Positions 7,325 to 17,356 of a stretch of 64,000 bases of DNA are shown here, in pieces. Both the position numbers and the translations under genes were made by a program. The notes under the pieces were generated by a model. The model did no database searches. It worked only from the letters and a program-made list of their open reading frames with translations, and was not told where the DNA came from. Origin of the DNA: Caulobacter sp. NIBR1757. GTDB taxonomy: Bacteria; Pseudomonadota; Alphaproteobacteria; Caulobacterales; Caulobacteraceae. The DNA lies in assembly GCF_027912495.1 (NCBI RefSeq), contig NZ_CP115463.1:1387501-1451500 (forward strand), given 5' to 3'. Every line of letters starts with the position of its first letter. The stretch's first letter is position 1.

Positions 7325-7385
7325 CCGGTGCTGCCCTCATCCGACCCCCTTCGGGGGCCACCTTCTCCCGACAAGCGGGAGAAGG
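7325..7385 (-). repeat. REP-like repeat copy B (inverted relative to copy A)
   Basis: CCGGTGCTGCCCTCATCCGA followed by the CCCCC/GGGGG hairpin and the CCTTCTCCCG hairpin is the reverse complement of the REP unit. It begins 10 bp after the DUF559 stop, so A and B form an inverted pair around that gene. Confidence 0.9.
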
Positions 7386-7411
7386 GCCGCGGTTGCGGCG
7401 CCGACGGGGCC

Positions 7412-7444
7412 AAAAAGTGAGCCGGCTCCGTGAGGGGCCGGCTC
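7412..7444 (-). terminator. Rho-independent terminator of the M16 peptidase gene
   Basis: Read leftward, an 8-bp stem GAGCCGGC/GCCGGCTC (7437-7444 with 7419-7426) is followed by ACTTTTT (to 7412). It lies 25 bp beyond the stop codon at 7469. Confidence 0.85.
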
Positions 7445-7468
7445 TTGCTTTCAGCAGTGGCGGGGTGA

Positions 7469-10243
7469 CTACTTCACAACCTTCCCGTCCGCATCGACCA
7501 CGATCACCGGGCCGTAGCCCAGGCCCCTGAGGTCCTTCTCGATCTTGGCGCGATCCCCGACCACGACCCAGATGACGTCGTCGGCCTTGACCACGCGTTT
7601 GGCGGCGGCGTTGATGCCGGCGACGTCGACGGCCTTCAGGCCGGGGGCGTAGAGGTCCCAGAAGTTGGCGGGGCGTTCCAGGGTGTAGAGGCTGGACAGC
7701 GAGCCCAGGACCGCGCCGCCGGTTTCCCACTGGCCGGGCAGCGACTGGGTCATGTCGGTCTGGGCCTTGGCCAGTTCCTCGGCGGTGATCGGCCGGGTCG
7801 TGCCGACCTCGGTCAACTCCTTGCGGAATTCGACCATCGACTCCTTGGTCTTGTCCGTCTGGACGCCCGAGAAGGCGACGAAGGCGCGCGGGCCGAGCGA
7901 GCCGTTCATGAAGCTGCTGGCGCCGTAGGACCAGTGCTTGTCCTCGCGCAGGTTCATGTTCAGCCGGCTGACGAACGATCCGCCGAAGACGTTGTTCATC
8001 AGCTCGACCGACCGCTCGGTGGTCTCGTCACGGGCGGCGGCGGGGATGGCGGCCAGGATGGTGGTCTGCTGGGCCCCGGGCTTGTCGACCAGGTAGATGG
8101 CCTTCTGGGCCGGGGTCGGGGCGGGCAGGGCGGCGCGCACGGCCGGGGTCGGCGATGTCCAGGACCCGAAGCGGGCCTCCAGCTTGCTGACCAGTTCCGG
8201 CATGGTGATGTCGCCTACGGCGACCAGCATGGCGCCGTTGGGGTTCAGCTGGGCCTTGTGGAAGGCGACCAGGTCCTCGCGCGAGACGCTGTTGATCGTC
8301 TCGTCGGTGACGTTGATGCCGTAGGGGTGGGTCGGCCCGTAGACCTTCTCGGCGAAGACGCGGAAGGCCACCGTCTGCGGCTGCTGCTTGGAGCGCTGCA
8401 GGGCGGCGATTTCCAGCTTCTTGAGGCGGTCGAGCTCGGCCTGCGGGAAGGTCGGGCGCAGGACCACGTCGGCCATCAGGTCGAGCGAGGGGGCGAGGTT
8501 GGCTTTGAGCGCCGACAGGCCGACCGAGCTGAACAGCGAGCCGCCGCCGGTCGACAGGCTGGCGCCCAGTTCCGACTGCTGGCGGCTGATGGTCAGGGCG
8601 TCGCGATTGCCGGCGCCCTCGTCCATCATGTTCATGGTCAGGCCCGGCACCGAGCGGTCGCCGGCCGGCAGGTTGGCGTAGCCGCCCGGGAAGATCATCG
8701 ACAGCTCGACGACCGGCACGGCCGTGCGGCGGGCCAGCATGACCTTCATGCCGTTCGACAGGGTGGCGGTCTCGTACTTGTCGAAGACGGCGGCGGCGAT
8801 CGGGCCGACCGGCGGGGCCGGCTCGCGCTTGCCTTCCGGAACCGTGGCGTCCTGGAACGGGTAGGGGGTCAGTTCGAGGGTGAAGTCGCCGTCGGTCAGC
8901 CAGGTATTGGCGGCCTGCTTGATGTCGGCCGGGGTGGCGGCCTTCCAGGTCTCGAAGGTTTCCTTGTAGGCGTCGGGGCTGCCGCGGAAGACCTGGTTTT
9001 CGGCCAGGATGTCGGACTTGCCGCCGAAGCCGCCGATGCGCTCGGCGCCGCGCACGAAGCCGGCGGTGCGATCGACCTTGATCTTGTTCAGCTCGGCGGC
9101 GGTGGGCCCGTCGCGCAGGAGTTTGGCCATTTCGTCTTCCACGACCGCCTCGATCTTCTCCAGCGGCACGCCGGGCTTGGCGGTGACCTGGATGTGGAAG
9201 GTCGAGCCGATTTCGCCTTCGGCCTGGAAGGCGCTGACGGCGGTGGCGATCTGGTCTTCATAGACCAGGCGCTTGTAGAGGCGGGCCGACTTGTCGGAGG
9301 CCAGCACGTCGCTGAGCAGGGAGAGGTAGTCGTTGTCCTTCGAACCGGTCTGCGGCGTGTTCCAGACGCGGTACCAGCGGGATTGGGCGACGCGGTCCTG
9401 GACCTCGGCGCGCTGGCTGCCGGTGCGCTTGGCGACCCAGGCCTTCTGGTGGGTGACCGGCGGGCCGGCCGGGATGGAGCCGAAGTACTTCTCGACCTTG
9501 GCCTTCGCCTGCTCGGGGGTGATGTCGCCGGCCAGCACGATGGTGGCGTTGGCGGCGCCGTAGTAGGTCTTGAACCAGTCCTTGACGTCGGTCAGCGAGG
9601 CGGCGTCGAGGTCGGTCATCTCGCCGATGACGGTGTGGCCGTAGGGATGGTCGCCGTCGTAGGTGCTGGCGGTGATGATGTCCCAGGCGATGCTGTAGGG
9701 CTGGTTCTGGCCCTGGCGCTTTTCGTTCTGGACGACGCCGCGCTGCTCATCGAGCTTGGCTTGGTCGATGGCGTTCACCAGCCAGCCCATGCGGTCGCTT
9801 TCCAGGTAGAGCACCTGGTCGAGGGCGGCGGTCGGCACGTTCTGGAAATAGTTGGTGCGGTCGGTGTTGGTGGTGCCGTTCATGTCGGTGGCGCCGAGCT
9901 TTTCCAGCGCCTTGAACCAGTCGGTGTTGGCGTTCTCGGAGCCGTTGAACATCAGGTGTTCGAACAGGTGGGCGAAGCCGGTGCGGCCCTTGGGCTCGTT
10001 CTTGGACCCGACGTGGTACCAGATGTTGACCGCCACGATGGGGGCCTTGTGGTCTTCGTGGACGATGACGGTCAGGCCGTTGGCGAGGACGAATTTCGTA
10101 TAGGGGATGTCGATGCTGGGCAGGGCCGGCGTGGCGACGGCGGGCGTGGGGGCCTTGGTGGCGGCCAGGACCGGCGAGGCGAGCGGCGAGGTGAGCAGGG
10201 CCGCGACAGCGGTCGCCGCGAGCAGGCGTTTGGCGAGATGCAT
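7469..10243 (-). CDS. Exported M16 family zinc metallopeptidase (two-domain, pitrilysin type)
   Basis: This 924-residue protein has a signal peptide of about 28 residues (ending PVLAATKA) and two M16 halves. The first half carries the inverted zinc motif HLFEH at residues 92-96 with the usual MFNGSEN sequence after it. The second half begins near residue 490 and has MMDEGAGN where the motif would be, so it is catalytically dead, as in most two-domain M16 enzymes. It should cleave peptides in the periplasm. GGGGA precedes the ATG at 10243. It is transcribed alone toward a strong terminator. Confidence 0.93.
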   Translation of the reverse strand: MHLAKRLLAATAVAALLTSPLASPVLAATKAPTPAVATPALPSIDIPYTKFVLANGLTVIVHEDHKAPIVAVNIWYHVGSKNEPKGRTGFAHLFEHLMFNGSENANTDWFKALEKLGATDMNGTTNTDRTNYFQNVPTAALDQVLYLESDRMGWLVNAIDQAKLDEQRGVVQNEKRQGQNQPYSIAWDIITASTYDGDHPYGHTVIGEMTDLDAASLTDVKDWFKTYYGAANATIVLAGDITPEQAKAKVEKYFGSIPAGPPVTHQKAWVAKRTGSQRAEVQDRVAQSRWYRVWNTPQTGSKDNDYLSLLSDVLASDKSARLYKRLVYEDQIATAVSAFQAEGEIGSTFHIQVTAKPGVPLEKIEAVVEDEMAKLLRDGPTAAELNKIKVDRTAGFVRGAERIGGFGGKSDILAENQVFRGSPDAYKETFETWKAATPADIKQAANTWLTDGDFTLELTPYPFQDATVPEGKREPAPPVGPIAAAVFDKYETATLSNGMKVMLARRTAVPVVELSMIFPGGYANLPAGDRSVPGLTMNMMDEGAGNRDALTISRQQSELGASLSTGGGSLFSSVGLSALKANLAPSLDLMADVVLRPTFPQAELDRLKKLEIAALQRSKQQPQTVAFRVFAEKVYGPTHPYGINVTDETINSVSREDLVAFHKAQLNPNGAMLVAVGDITMPELVSKLEARFGSWTSPTPAVRAALPAPTPAQKAIYLVDKPGAQQTTILAAIPAAARDETTERSVELMNNVFGGSFVSRLNMNLREDKHWSYGASSFMNGSLGPRAFVAFSGVQTDKTKESMVEFRKELTEVGTTRPITAEELAKAQTDMTQSLPGQWETGGAVLGSLSSLYTLERPANFWDLYAPGLKAVDVAGINAAAKRVVKADDVIWVVVGDRAKIEKDLRGLGYGPVIVVDADGKVVK

Positions 10244-10358
10244 GAAAGTCCCCGGGACTGGAAGCTGCGGGGACGGCCCCGCGGATGGCGCAACCTAAGG
10301 GGAATGGGGGCGGATGGGGATTACGGTTTTGTCATGGAAGGCGGCGGCAGGCTCGATT

Positions 10359-10461
10359 CCTTCTCCCGCTTGTCGGGAGAAGGTGGCGGCCCCCGGGCTC
10401 GGCGAAGCCGACCCGAGGACAGGCCAAGGCCGTCGGATGAGGGCAGCACCGGCCTTTGACG
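10359..10461 (+). repeat. REP-like repeat copy C (expanded internal hairpin)
   Basis: It starts with the CCTTCTCCCG hairpin and ends with GGATGAGGGCAGCACCGG, like the other copies. The middle is longer (about 55 bp with GGGCTCGGCGAAGCCGACCC) in place of the simple CCCCCGAAGGGGG hairpin. With copy D it fills the 342-bp gap 10244-10585, where no gene was seen. Confidence 0.85.
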
Positions 10462-10510
10462 GTCGGCGGTGGCGGGGCCGGAGCCAGAACGTGGATCGCT
10501 ATGAGGGGCT

Positions 10511-10569
10511 GGCGCTGCCCTCATCCGACCCCCTTCGGGGGCCACCTTCTCCCGACAAGCGGGAGAAGG
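10511..10569 (-). repeat. REP-like repeat copy D (inverted partner of copy C)
   Basis: This is the reverse complement of the REP unit, lying 49 bp after copy C. The C/D pair has the same orientation as A/B, but with no gene in the loop. Confidence 0.88.
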
Positions 10570-10585
10570 GCGCGCCGCTGGCGCG

Positions 10586-11587
10586 TCAGGCCTGCGCGCC
10601 CATCGTCATCGGACGCATGCCAAGGTCGGCCAGCATCAAAGTGTCTTCGTCCATCCCCGGCAGCGGCGTGGTCAGCAGTTTGCCGCCGACGAAGATGGAG
10701 TTGGCGCCGGCCAGGAAGCAGAGGGCCTGCAGTTCCTTGCTCATGCCTTCGCGGCCGGCCGAGAGGCGGACCATCGATTTGGGGCAAACGAGGCGGGCGA
10801 CGGCGATGGTGCGGACGAATTCGATGCCGTCCAGCTCGCCCTCGACTTTGATCCGGTCGCCGAGCGGGGTGCCGCCGACAGGGACCAGGGCGTTGACCGG
10901 CAGGCTGTCGGGGTGGGCGGGCAGGGTGGCCAGCTGGTGCAGCAGGCCGGCGCGGTCGGACCGGGTCTCGCCCATGCCGACGATGCCGCCGCAGCAGGTG
11001 CTCATGCCGGCGTCGCGGACGTGGGCCAGCGTGTCCAGGCGGTCCTGGTAGGTGCGGGTGGTGACGACCTCACCATAGTACTCCGGCGAGGTGTCGAGGT
11101 TGTGGTTGTAGTAGTCGAGGCCGGCGTCCTTGAGGGCGACGGCCTGGTCGGCGGTCAGCATGCCCAGCGTGGCGCAGGTCTCGAGGCCGAGCGCCTTCAC
11201 CCCGCCGATCATGGCGGCGACCTTCGGCAGATCGCGGTCCTTCAGGTCGCGCCAGGCGGCGCCCATGCAGAACCGTTGCGCGCCACCGGCCTGGGCGGCC
11301 TTGGCGGCGGCGATGACGGTGTCGGCGTCCATCAGCTTGGAGGCCTGCAGGCCGGTCTTGAAGCTGGCCGACTGGCTGCAGTAGCCGCAGTTCTCGGCGC
11401 AGCCGCCGGTCTTGACGGAGAGGAGCTGGGACAGCTGCAGCTCGGAGGGATCGAACCAGCGGCGGTGCACCTGGGCGGCCTGGAAGACCAGCTCCATGAA
11501 GGGCAGCTCGAACAGCGCCTCGATCTCGTCCTTGCGCCAGTCGTGGCGGGGCAGGGCGGGGTCAACGAACTGGACGGGGGCGTTCAT
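10586..11587 (-). CDS. bioB: Biotin synthase
   Basis: This 333-residue radical-SAM enzyme inserts sulfur into dethiobiotin, the last step of biotin synthesis. The SAM-cluster motif CAENCGYC places cysteines at 63, 67 and 70. [22 protein letters not shown] and the [27 protein letters not shown] region are typical of BioB. Further conserved elements are GIVGMGET and [13 protein letters not shown]. No other bio genes are adjacent, so the pathway is probably dispersed. An inverted REP copy begins 17 bp past the stop codon and may form the transcript's 3' end. Confidence 0.97.
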   Translation of the reverse strand: MNAPVQFVDPALPRHDWRKDEIEALFELPFMELVFQAAQVHRRWFDPSELQLSQLLSVKTGGCAENCGYCSQSASFKTGLQASKLMDADTVIAAAKAAQAGGAQRFCMGAAWRDLKDRDLPKVAAMIGGVKALGLETCATLGMLTADQAVALKDAGLDYYNHNLDTSPEYYGEVVTTRTYQDRLDTLAHVRDAGMSTCCGGIVGMGETRSDRAGLLHQLATLPAHPDSLPVNALVPVGGTPLGDRIKVEGELDGIEFVRTIAVARLVCPKSMVRLSAGREGMSKELQALCFLAGANSIFVGGKLLTTPLPGMDEDTLMLADLGMRPMTMGAQA

Positions 11588-11679
11588 GAGGCGGCCTCAA
11601 GCTGGGGACGGGCGAGGGCGTTGTAGTGCGCGAGGGCCTGCAGGGGAAGGCTCACGCTACGCGACCCCCCACCCCCGAC

Positions 11680-11789
11680 CATCCCGACGAAAGTCGGGAC
11701 CCAGTGTCCACGGGTGGACGGATTCGGCTCTGATCAGCGCCAGCCTGTCTTCTGGTTTGCCAGCTGGGTCCCGACTTTCGTCGGGATGA
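11680..11789. repeat. Palindromic repeat, family C variant
   Basis: ATCCCGACGAAAGTCGGGAC followed by CCAG near 11681-11704 is repeated in inverted form as CTGGGTCCCGACTTTCGTCG followed by GGAT at 11764-11787, with about 60 bp between. Each arm also folds on itself. It occupies most of the gap between bioB and the amidohydrolase gene. Confidence 0.75.
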
Positions 11790-11807
11790 TCGGAATTCAG
11801 GGGTGGG

Positions 11808-13118
11808 TCAGCCCTTATAGATTCGCCCGCCGCGCATCACGAAACCGACCGATTTCAGCACCCGTACGTCGGTCAGCGGATCGCCGCGGACGGCGATCAG
11901 GTCGGCCTGCTTGCCGGGCTCCAGGCTGCCGACCTCGCTCGACAGGCCCAGCAGGTCGGCGGCGTTGACGGTGGCGGCCTGGATGGCCTGCATCGGGGTC
12001 ATGCCGAACTTGACCATCAGCTCGAACTCGTCGGCGTTGCGGCCGTGCTTGGAGACGCCGGCGTCGGTGCCGAAGGCGATCTTGACGCCGCGCGGCACGC
12101 ATTTGAGCAGGCTCTCGCCGGTGATCTTGATGCGCCAGTCGATCTTGGCGCGGACCGCCGGCGGATAAGCGTTCGGGTCCCTGGCGATGCGTTCGAGGTA
12201 GCCGTTGATCGTCGACAGGGTCGGCACGTAGTAGGCGCCGTTCTTGAGGAAGAGTTTGATCGTTTCCTCGTCCATGATGGTGCCGTGCTCGATGCTGTCG
12301 GCGCCGTGCATCAGGGCCAGCTTGATGCCGTCGGCCCCGTGGGCATGGACGGCGACCTTCTTGCCATAGAGATGGGCGGTGGCGATCAGGGCCTCGGCCT
12401 CGTCGTCGAACATCTGCTTGCCGACGCCGGCCCCGATGATGCTGTTCACCCCGCCGGTGGTGGCGATCTTGATGACGTCGGCGCCGCGGGAGACCTGCAG
12501 GCGGACGGCCTGGCGGCAGCTTTCGGGACCGTCGCAGACGTTGGTGACCGGCACGGCCTCGCGGAACTGGTCGTTGAGGCCGAGGCGGCCGTCCATGTGG
12601 CCGGAGCTGGTGGAGATGGCGGCGGCGGCGTCGATGATGCGCGGACCGTCGACCCAGCCCTTGGCGATGGCGTCGCGCAGGGCCAGGGTGACGCCGTCGT
12701 TGGAGCCGAGGTTGCGGACGGTGGTGAAGCCGGCGAGCAGCGTCTTCCTGGCGTTCATCTGGGCTTCGTAAGCGTGGGCCGGGACCGACTCGGTGACCCC
12801 GACCAGCAGGCCCTCGACGCCGGCCCGGTCGCTGTCGAGATGGACGTGGCTGTCGATCAGGCCGGGGAGGACGAAGCTGTCCTTGAGATCGACGACTTTT
12901 GCGCCGGGGATGTCGACGAAGCCGTCCCTGATGGCCTCGACCTTGCCGTTCCGGATGACGACGCTGGCGTTCTTGCGCGGGGCCTTGCCGGGCTGCTCGA
13001 GCAGGGTCCCGGCATGGACGACGATCAGGTCGCCGGCCGATTCGGTTTGGGCGACGGCCGAGCCGGCCAGCAGGGCCGCGGCGGCGATGGCGGCGGCGAT
13101 CTTGAAGGGTCTGAACAT
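11808..13118 (-). CDS. Exported amidohydrolase (imidazolonepropionase/Xaa-Pro dipeptidase-like)
   Basis: This 436-residue amidohydrolase-superfamily enzyme has a signal peptide (MFRPFKIAAAIAAAALLAGSAVAQ). Metal-binding features are HVHLDSD near residue 90, the VHAHG and IEHGT histidines, and the final Asp in AFGTDAGVSKHGRNADEF. The Lys in DVIKIATTGG likely bridges the metals. Family members of this exported group hydrolyse acyl-amino acids or dipeptides, and some Caulobacter relatives have been characterised as carboxypeptidases, so a peptidase role is more likely than histidine degradation. The gene stands alone and ends next to a family C repeat. Confidence 0.88.
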   Translation of the reverse strand: MFRPFKIAAAIAAAALLAGSAVAQTESAGDLIVVHAGTLLEQPGKAPRKNASVVIRNGKVEAIRDGFVDIPGAKVVDLKDSFVLPGLIDSHVHLDSDRAGVEGLLVGVTESVPAHAYEAQMNARKTLLAGFTTVRNLGSNDGVTLALRDAIAKGWVDGPRIIDAAAAISTSSGHMDGRLGLNDQFREAVPVTNVCDGPESCRQAVRLQVSRGADVIKIATTGGVNSIIGAGVGKQMFDDEAEALIATAHLYGKKVAVHAHGADGIKLALMHGADSIEHGTIMDEETIKLFLKNGAYYVPTLSTINGYLERIARDPNAYPPAVRAKIDWRIKITGESLLKCVPRGVKIAFGTDAGVSKHGRNADEFELMVKFGMTPMQAIQAATVNAADLLGLSSEVGSLEPGKQADLIAVRGDPLTDVRVLKSVGFVMRGGRIYKG

Positions 13119-13218
13119 ACCCGGTCCCCAAAGCAGTTTGGGGCCAGCCTAGGACGGGCCGCGAAGGGTTGCGAGGAATTAAGGAGGCGAGGGCGCGAGG
13201 TGTTGCTAGGACTTGGCG

Positions 13219-14922
13219 ATGCGTCGCCTGCTGACCCTGATCGCCCTGTTCCTCGCCCTGCCGCTGATGGGGGCCGCGGCGCCGCCGAGCCTGCATTACG
13301 CCCTGTCGCCCGTCTTCGAGCGGGGGGCGTTGAAGGCTATCGCGGTGGAGCTGAGCTTCGCCGGCGACGCCGACGGCGAGACGCGACTGGTCGTGCCCGA
13401 CGAATGGGCCGGCAACGCCGAGCTCTGGAAGCATATCAAGGCGATCAGCGTCGATGGCGGGACGATGCGGGAGGCGGGGCCGGCCCGGCGGGTCATCAGC
13501 CATCGGCCCGGCGCGGCGCTGACCGTGCGCTACCGGCTGGTCAACGGCTATGACGGCGATCCGGCGCCGGGGACGGGCAATCCCTATCGGCCGGTGATCC
13601 GGCCGACCTGGTTCCAGCTGATCGGCGATGCGGCCTTCCTCGAGGTCGAAGGCCGACAGGAGACGCCGGTGCAGGTGCGCTGGACGAGCTGGCCGAAGGC
13701 CTGGCGGCATGCCTCTGACCTCGACCATGGCGAGAGGGGCCGGACGTTGCGGTCGCAGGAACTGATCGACAGCGTGTCGGTCGGCGGCACGGCGCTGAGC
13801 ATCCACGAGCGGGAGATCGAGGGCGGGCGCCTGCGGTTCGCGGCGCTTGGCGAATGGGATTTCAAGACCAGCGCTTTCGCCGATGAACTGGCCAGCATCG
13901 TCAGCGCCCAGCGGCGGTTCTGGGGCGATGCCAACGGGCCGTTCTTCGTCAGCCTGACGCCGATCGCGCCGGCGGGAGACTGGCGATCGGCCGGAGGCAC
14001 CGGGCGGGGGGACGGCTTTGCGCTGTTCTCGACCCGGAACGCCACGGGCGGACTGCGGTACCTGATTGCCCACGAGCATATTCACAGCTGGATTCCGGCC
14101 AGGCTTGGCCGGATGCCGCCCGTCGAGCAGACGGACTACTGGTTCAGCGAGGGGTTCACTGACTTCTACGCGCTGCGCACCCTGCTCAACTCCGGCGGTT
14201 GGAGCCTGGAGGCCTATGTCGACAAGCTGAACGAGGAGATGGCGGCGCATGATGTTTCGCCGGCCCGGACCTGGTCCAACAGCCGTATTGCCGAAGCCTT
14301 CTGGACCGACAAGCTGGCGCAGCGGCTGCCTTACCGGCGCGGCATGCTGCTGGCCTACCGTTGGGACCAGATGATCCGGGTCAGGACGGCCGGAGCAAAG
14401 GACCTCGATGACGTCATGCTGGCCATGCAAGACCGCGCAAGGGGGCCGGGACCGAAGCCGCTGGTGCGCGAGGCGTTCCGGCTGGCCATGCGCGACGTGG
14501 CCGGCATCGATATCACCGCCGACCTGACGGCGCTGGTCGAGAACGGCGAGGCCTTCGAGCTGCCGGACGACCTGTTCGGCGACTGCGCCCGGGTCACCCG
14601 CGAGACGCGCGGCGTCTTCGAACGCGGCTGGGAGGCAAAGCAGGTCCCGGGCGGCGTTGTCTTCGACCAGGTGAAGGTGGGCAGCAACGCCTGGAAGGCC
14701 GGCATCCGGGACGGCATGACCCTGCTCGGCAAGAGCAGCGGCGTGACGGGCGACGAGCGGTACGACTATGTCGTCGGGGTCAAGGACAGCGCGGGCGAGC
14801 GCAAGATCACCTATCGGCCGGTCGGTGAGGGGACCTACGTCCTGCGAAAGGTGGTGTTGAAGCCGGACATGGATGCAGCGACGCGGGACGCCTGCCGCAA
14901 GCGGATGTCCGGCGGCATATAA
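13219..14922 (+). CDS. Exported M61-like metallopeptidase with C-terminal PDZ domain
   Basis: This 567-residue protein has an N-terminal signal peptide (LLTLIALFLALPLMGAAA). A zinc site HEHIHSW lies near residue 285 with the downstream Glu in WFSEGFTDFY, the gluzincin arrangement of M61 glycyl aminopeptidase-like enzymes. A C-terminal segment from about residue 470 (GVVFDQVKVGSNAWKAGIRDGM) looks like a PDZ domain. ATG at 13219 is preferred; a TTG two codons upstream is also possible. The stop codon overlaps a regulatory dyad ahead of ahcY, but the genes are probably separate transcription units. Likely role is periplasmic peptide turnover. Confidence 0.82.
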   Translation: MRRLLTLIALFLALPLMGAAAPPSLHYALSPVFERGALKAIAVELSFAGDADGETRLVVPDEWAGNAELWKHIKAISVDGGTMREAGPARRVISHRPGAALTVRYRLVNGYDGDPAPGTGNPYRPVIRPTWFQLIGDAAFLEVEGRQETPVQVRWTSWPKAWRHASDLDHGERGRTLRSQELIDSVSVGGTALSIHEREIEGGRLRFAALGEWDFKTSAFADELASIVSAQRRFWGDANGPFFVSLTPIAPAGDWRSAGGTGRGDGFALFSTRNATGGLRYLIAHEHIHSWIPARLGRMPPVEQTDYWFSEGFTDFYALRTLLNSGGWSLEAYVDKLNEEMAAHDVSPARTWSNSRIAEAFWTDKLAQRLPYRRGMLLAYRWDQMIRVRTAGAKDLDDVMLAMQDRARGPGPKPLVREAFRLAMRDVAGIDITADLTALVENGEAFELPDDLFGDCARVTRETRGVFERGWEAKQVPGGVVFDQVKVGSNAWKAGIRDGMTLLGKSSGVTGDERYDYVVGVKDSAGERKITYRPVGEGTYVLRKVVLKPDMDAATRDACRKRMSGGI

Positions 14923-14936
14923 GGATATCTTTATAT
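14917..14936 (+). promoter_or_regulatory. Operator-like dyad upstream of ahcY (candidate SAM/SAH-cycle regulator site)
   Basis: ATATAAGGATATCTTTATAT is a 20-bp palindrome with one mismatched pair. It overlaps the stop codon of the preceding gene and lies about 70 bp before the ahcY start. Methionine-cycle genes in many proteobacteria are controlled by ArsR-type regulators at similar AT-rich dyads; assigning this site to such a regulator is inference, as no regulator gene is in the window. Confidence 0.6.
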
Positions 14937-15004
14937 CCGGTTGCTACTGGAGGGCGCCGCCGCTATAGACGGCGGCAATCCATCTTCGCCTCAAGGAGCA
15001 CTCC

Positions 15005-16396
<1,392 letters not shown>

Positions 16397-16421
16397 ACCT
16401 GCGCGAGCAGCGAACGATCAG

Positions 16422-16450
16422 GGGCGGGTCCGCGAGGGCCCGCCCTTTTT
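16422..16450 (+). terminator. Rho-independent terminator of ahcY
   Basis: GGGCGGG...CCCGCCC stem followed by TTTTT lies 25 bp beyond the ahcY stop codon. Confidence 0.9.
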
Positions 16451-16507
16451 CGTTGTGGCTCTTTTTGGGCATAGCGCGGCGTTTCGCGGTCCGCTAAGCC
16501 CTTGGCC

Positions 16508-17356
16508 ATGCCCATGGCGCTTCTCCTTTCCAGCCACGTTGCAGGCAGCCGCGTCGGCGGTTCGGCCCAGGCGCTGGCGTTGGCCAATTTCAAGATCGAT
16601 CCGGTGCACATCCCCACCGTCCTCTACGGCCGCCACCCCGGCTGGGGCGCGCCGGGCGGGGCGCAGGTGCCGATCGAGGCGTTTGAAGGGATGCTGGACG
16701 GGGTCGAGGCCAACGGTCTGTTCGGCCAGATCGATCTGGTCATCACCGGCTATTTCGCCTCCGTCGAACAGGTTCGCGCGGCCGGGCGGGCCATCGAGGC
16801 GGTGCGCGGCGCCCCGCGTGAAGGGCCCATGGCCCGCAAGCCCTATATCGTCGTCGATCCGGTGATGGGCGACGCCGGCAAGGGGCTCTATGTCGGGGCC
16901 GACGTGGCGCGGGCCATCCAGGACGATCTCGTCCCGCTCGCCGACCTGATCACTCCCAACGCCTGGGAACTGCAGCGGATGTCGTCGCTGGACGTCCGCG
17001 ATCCGGCCTCCGCCGTGCGGGCGGCGCGCAGCATGGGCCGGCCGGCGCTGGTCAGCTCGGTGATGCGCGGGGCCGAGATCGGCGTCGTCTTCGCCGACAA
17101 GCGCGAGGCCTGGCTGGCGGCGCACCAGAAGGTGGACAATGTTCCCAGCGGCACCGGCGACCTGCTGGCCGCCCTGTTCGCCGCGGCGATGCTTGAGGGG
17201 CAGACGCCGTCCTATGGCCTGGCGCGGGCGGTCGGCGGCCTGGCCGAGACCGTGGCGGCGGCCGGCATCTGGCAGTCGCCGGAGCTGCCCATCGTGGCCA
17301 TGGGCGCCAAGATCAAGAACGCCAGCCCCACCGTCCGCATGGAGCGCCTGGCGTGA
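16508..17356 (+). CDS. pdxY: Pyridoxal kinase (PdxY/PdxK type)
   Basis: This ribokinase-like kinase of about 282 residues phosphorylates pyridoxal to the PLP cofactor. Supporting segments are VLYGRHPGWG, GYFASVEQV, VVDPVMGD near residue 115, ITPNAWEL, and the ATP/anion-hole motif VPSGTGDLLAALFAA near 215. These match pyridoxal kinases better than the HMP kinase ThiD. ATG at 16508 or 16514 is the start; a TTG at 16502 is less likely. Its GTGA end overlaps the start of the next gene by 4 bases, so the two are translationally coupled. Confidence 0.88.
   Translation: MPMALLLSSHVAGSRVGGSAQALALANFKIDPVHIPTVLYGRHPGWGAPGGAQVPIEAFEGMLDGVEANGLFGQIDLVITGYFASVEQVRAAGRAIEAVRGAPREGPMARKPYIVVDPVMGDAGKGLYVGADVARAIQDDLVPLADLITPNAWELQRMSSLDVRDPASAVRAARSMGRPALVSSVMRGAEIGVVFADKREAWLAAHQKVDNVPSGTGDLLAALFAAAMLEGQTPSYGLARAVGGLAETVAAAGIWQSPELPIVAMGAKIKNASPTVRMERLA

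Noticed and set aside
7934..10459. 841-codon open frame on the plus strand opposite the M16 peptidase
   Set aside because: It is a Gly/Val/Asp-rich shadow of the M16 gene with no domain, typical of antisense frames in GC-rich DNA.
11815..14430. 871-codon minus-strand frame spanning two real genes
   Set aside because: Its translation is Arg/Pro-rich and covers the out-of-frame amidohydrolase and the antisense of the M61-like gene; no ribosome site or family match.
14937..15004. SAH riboswitch in the ahcY leader
   Set aside because: The leader has only one short hairpin and is about 70 nt; I could not match the SAH riboswitch core by eye. A covariance-model search would decide it.
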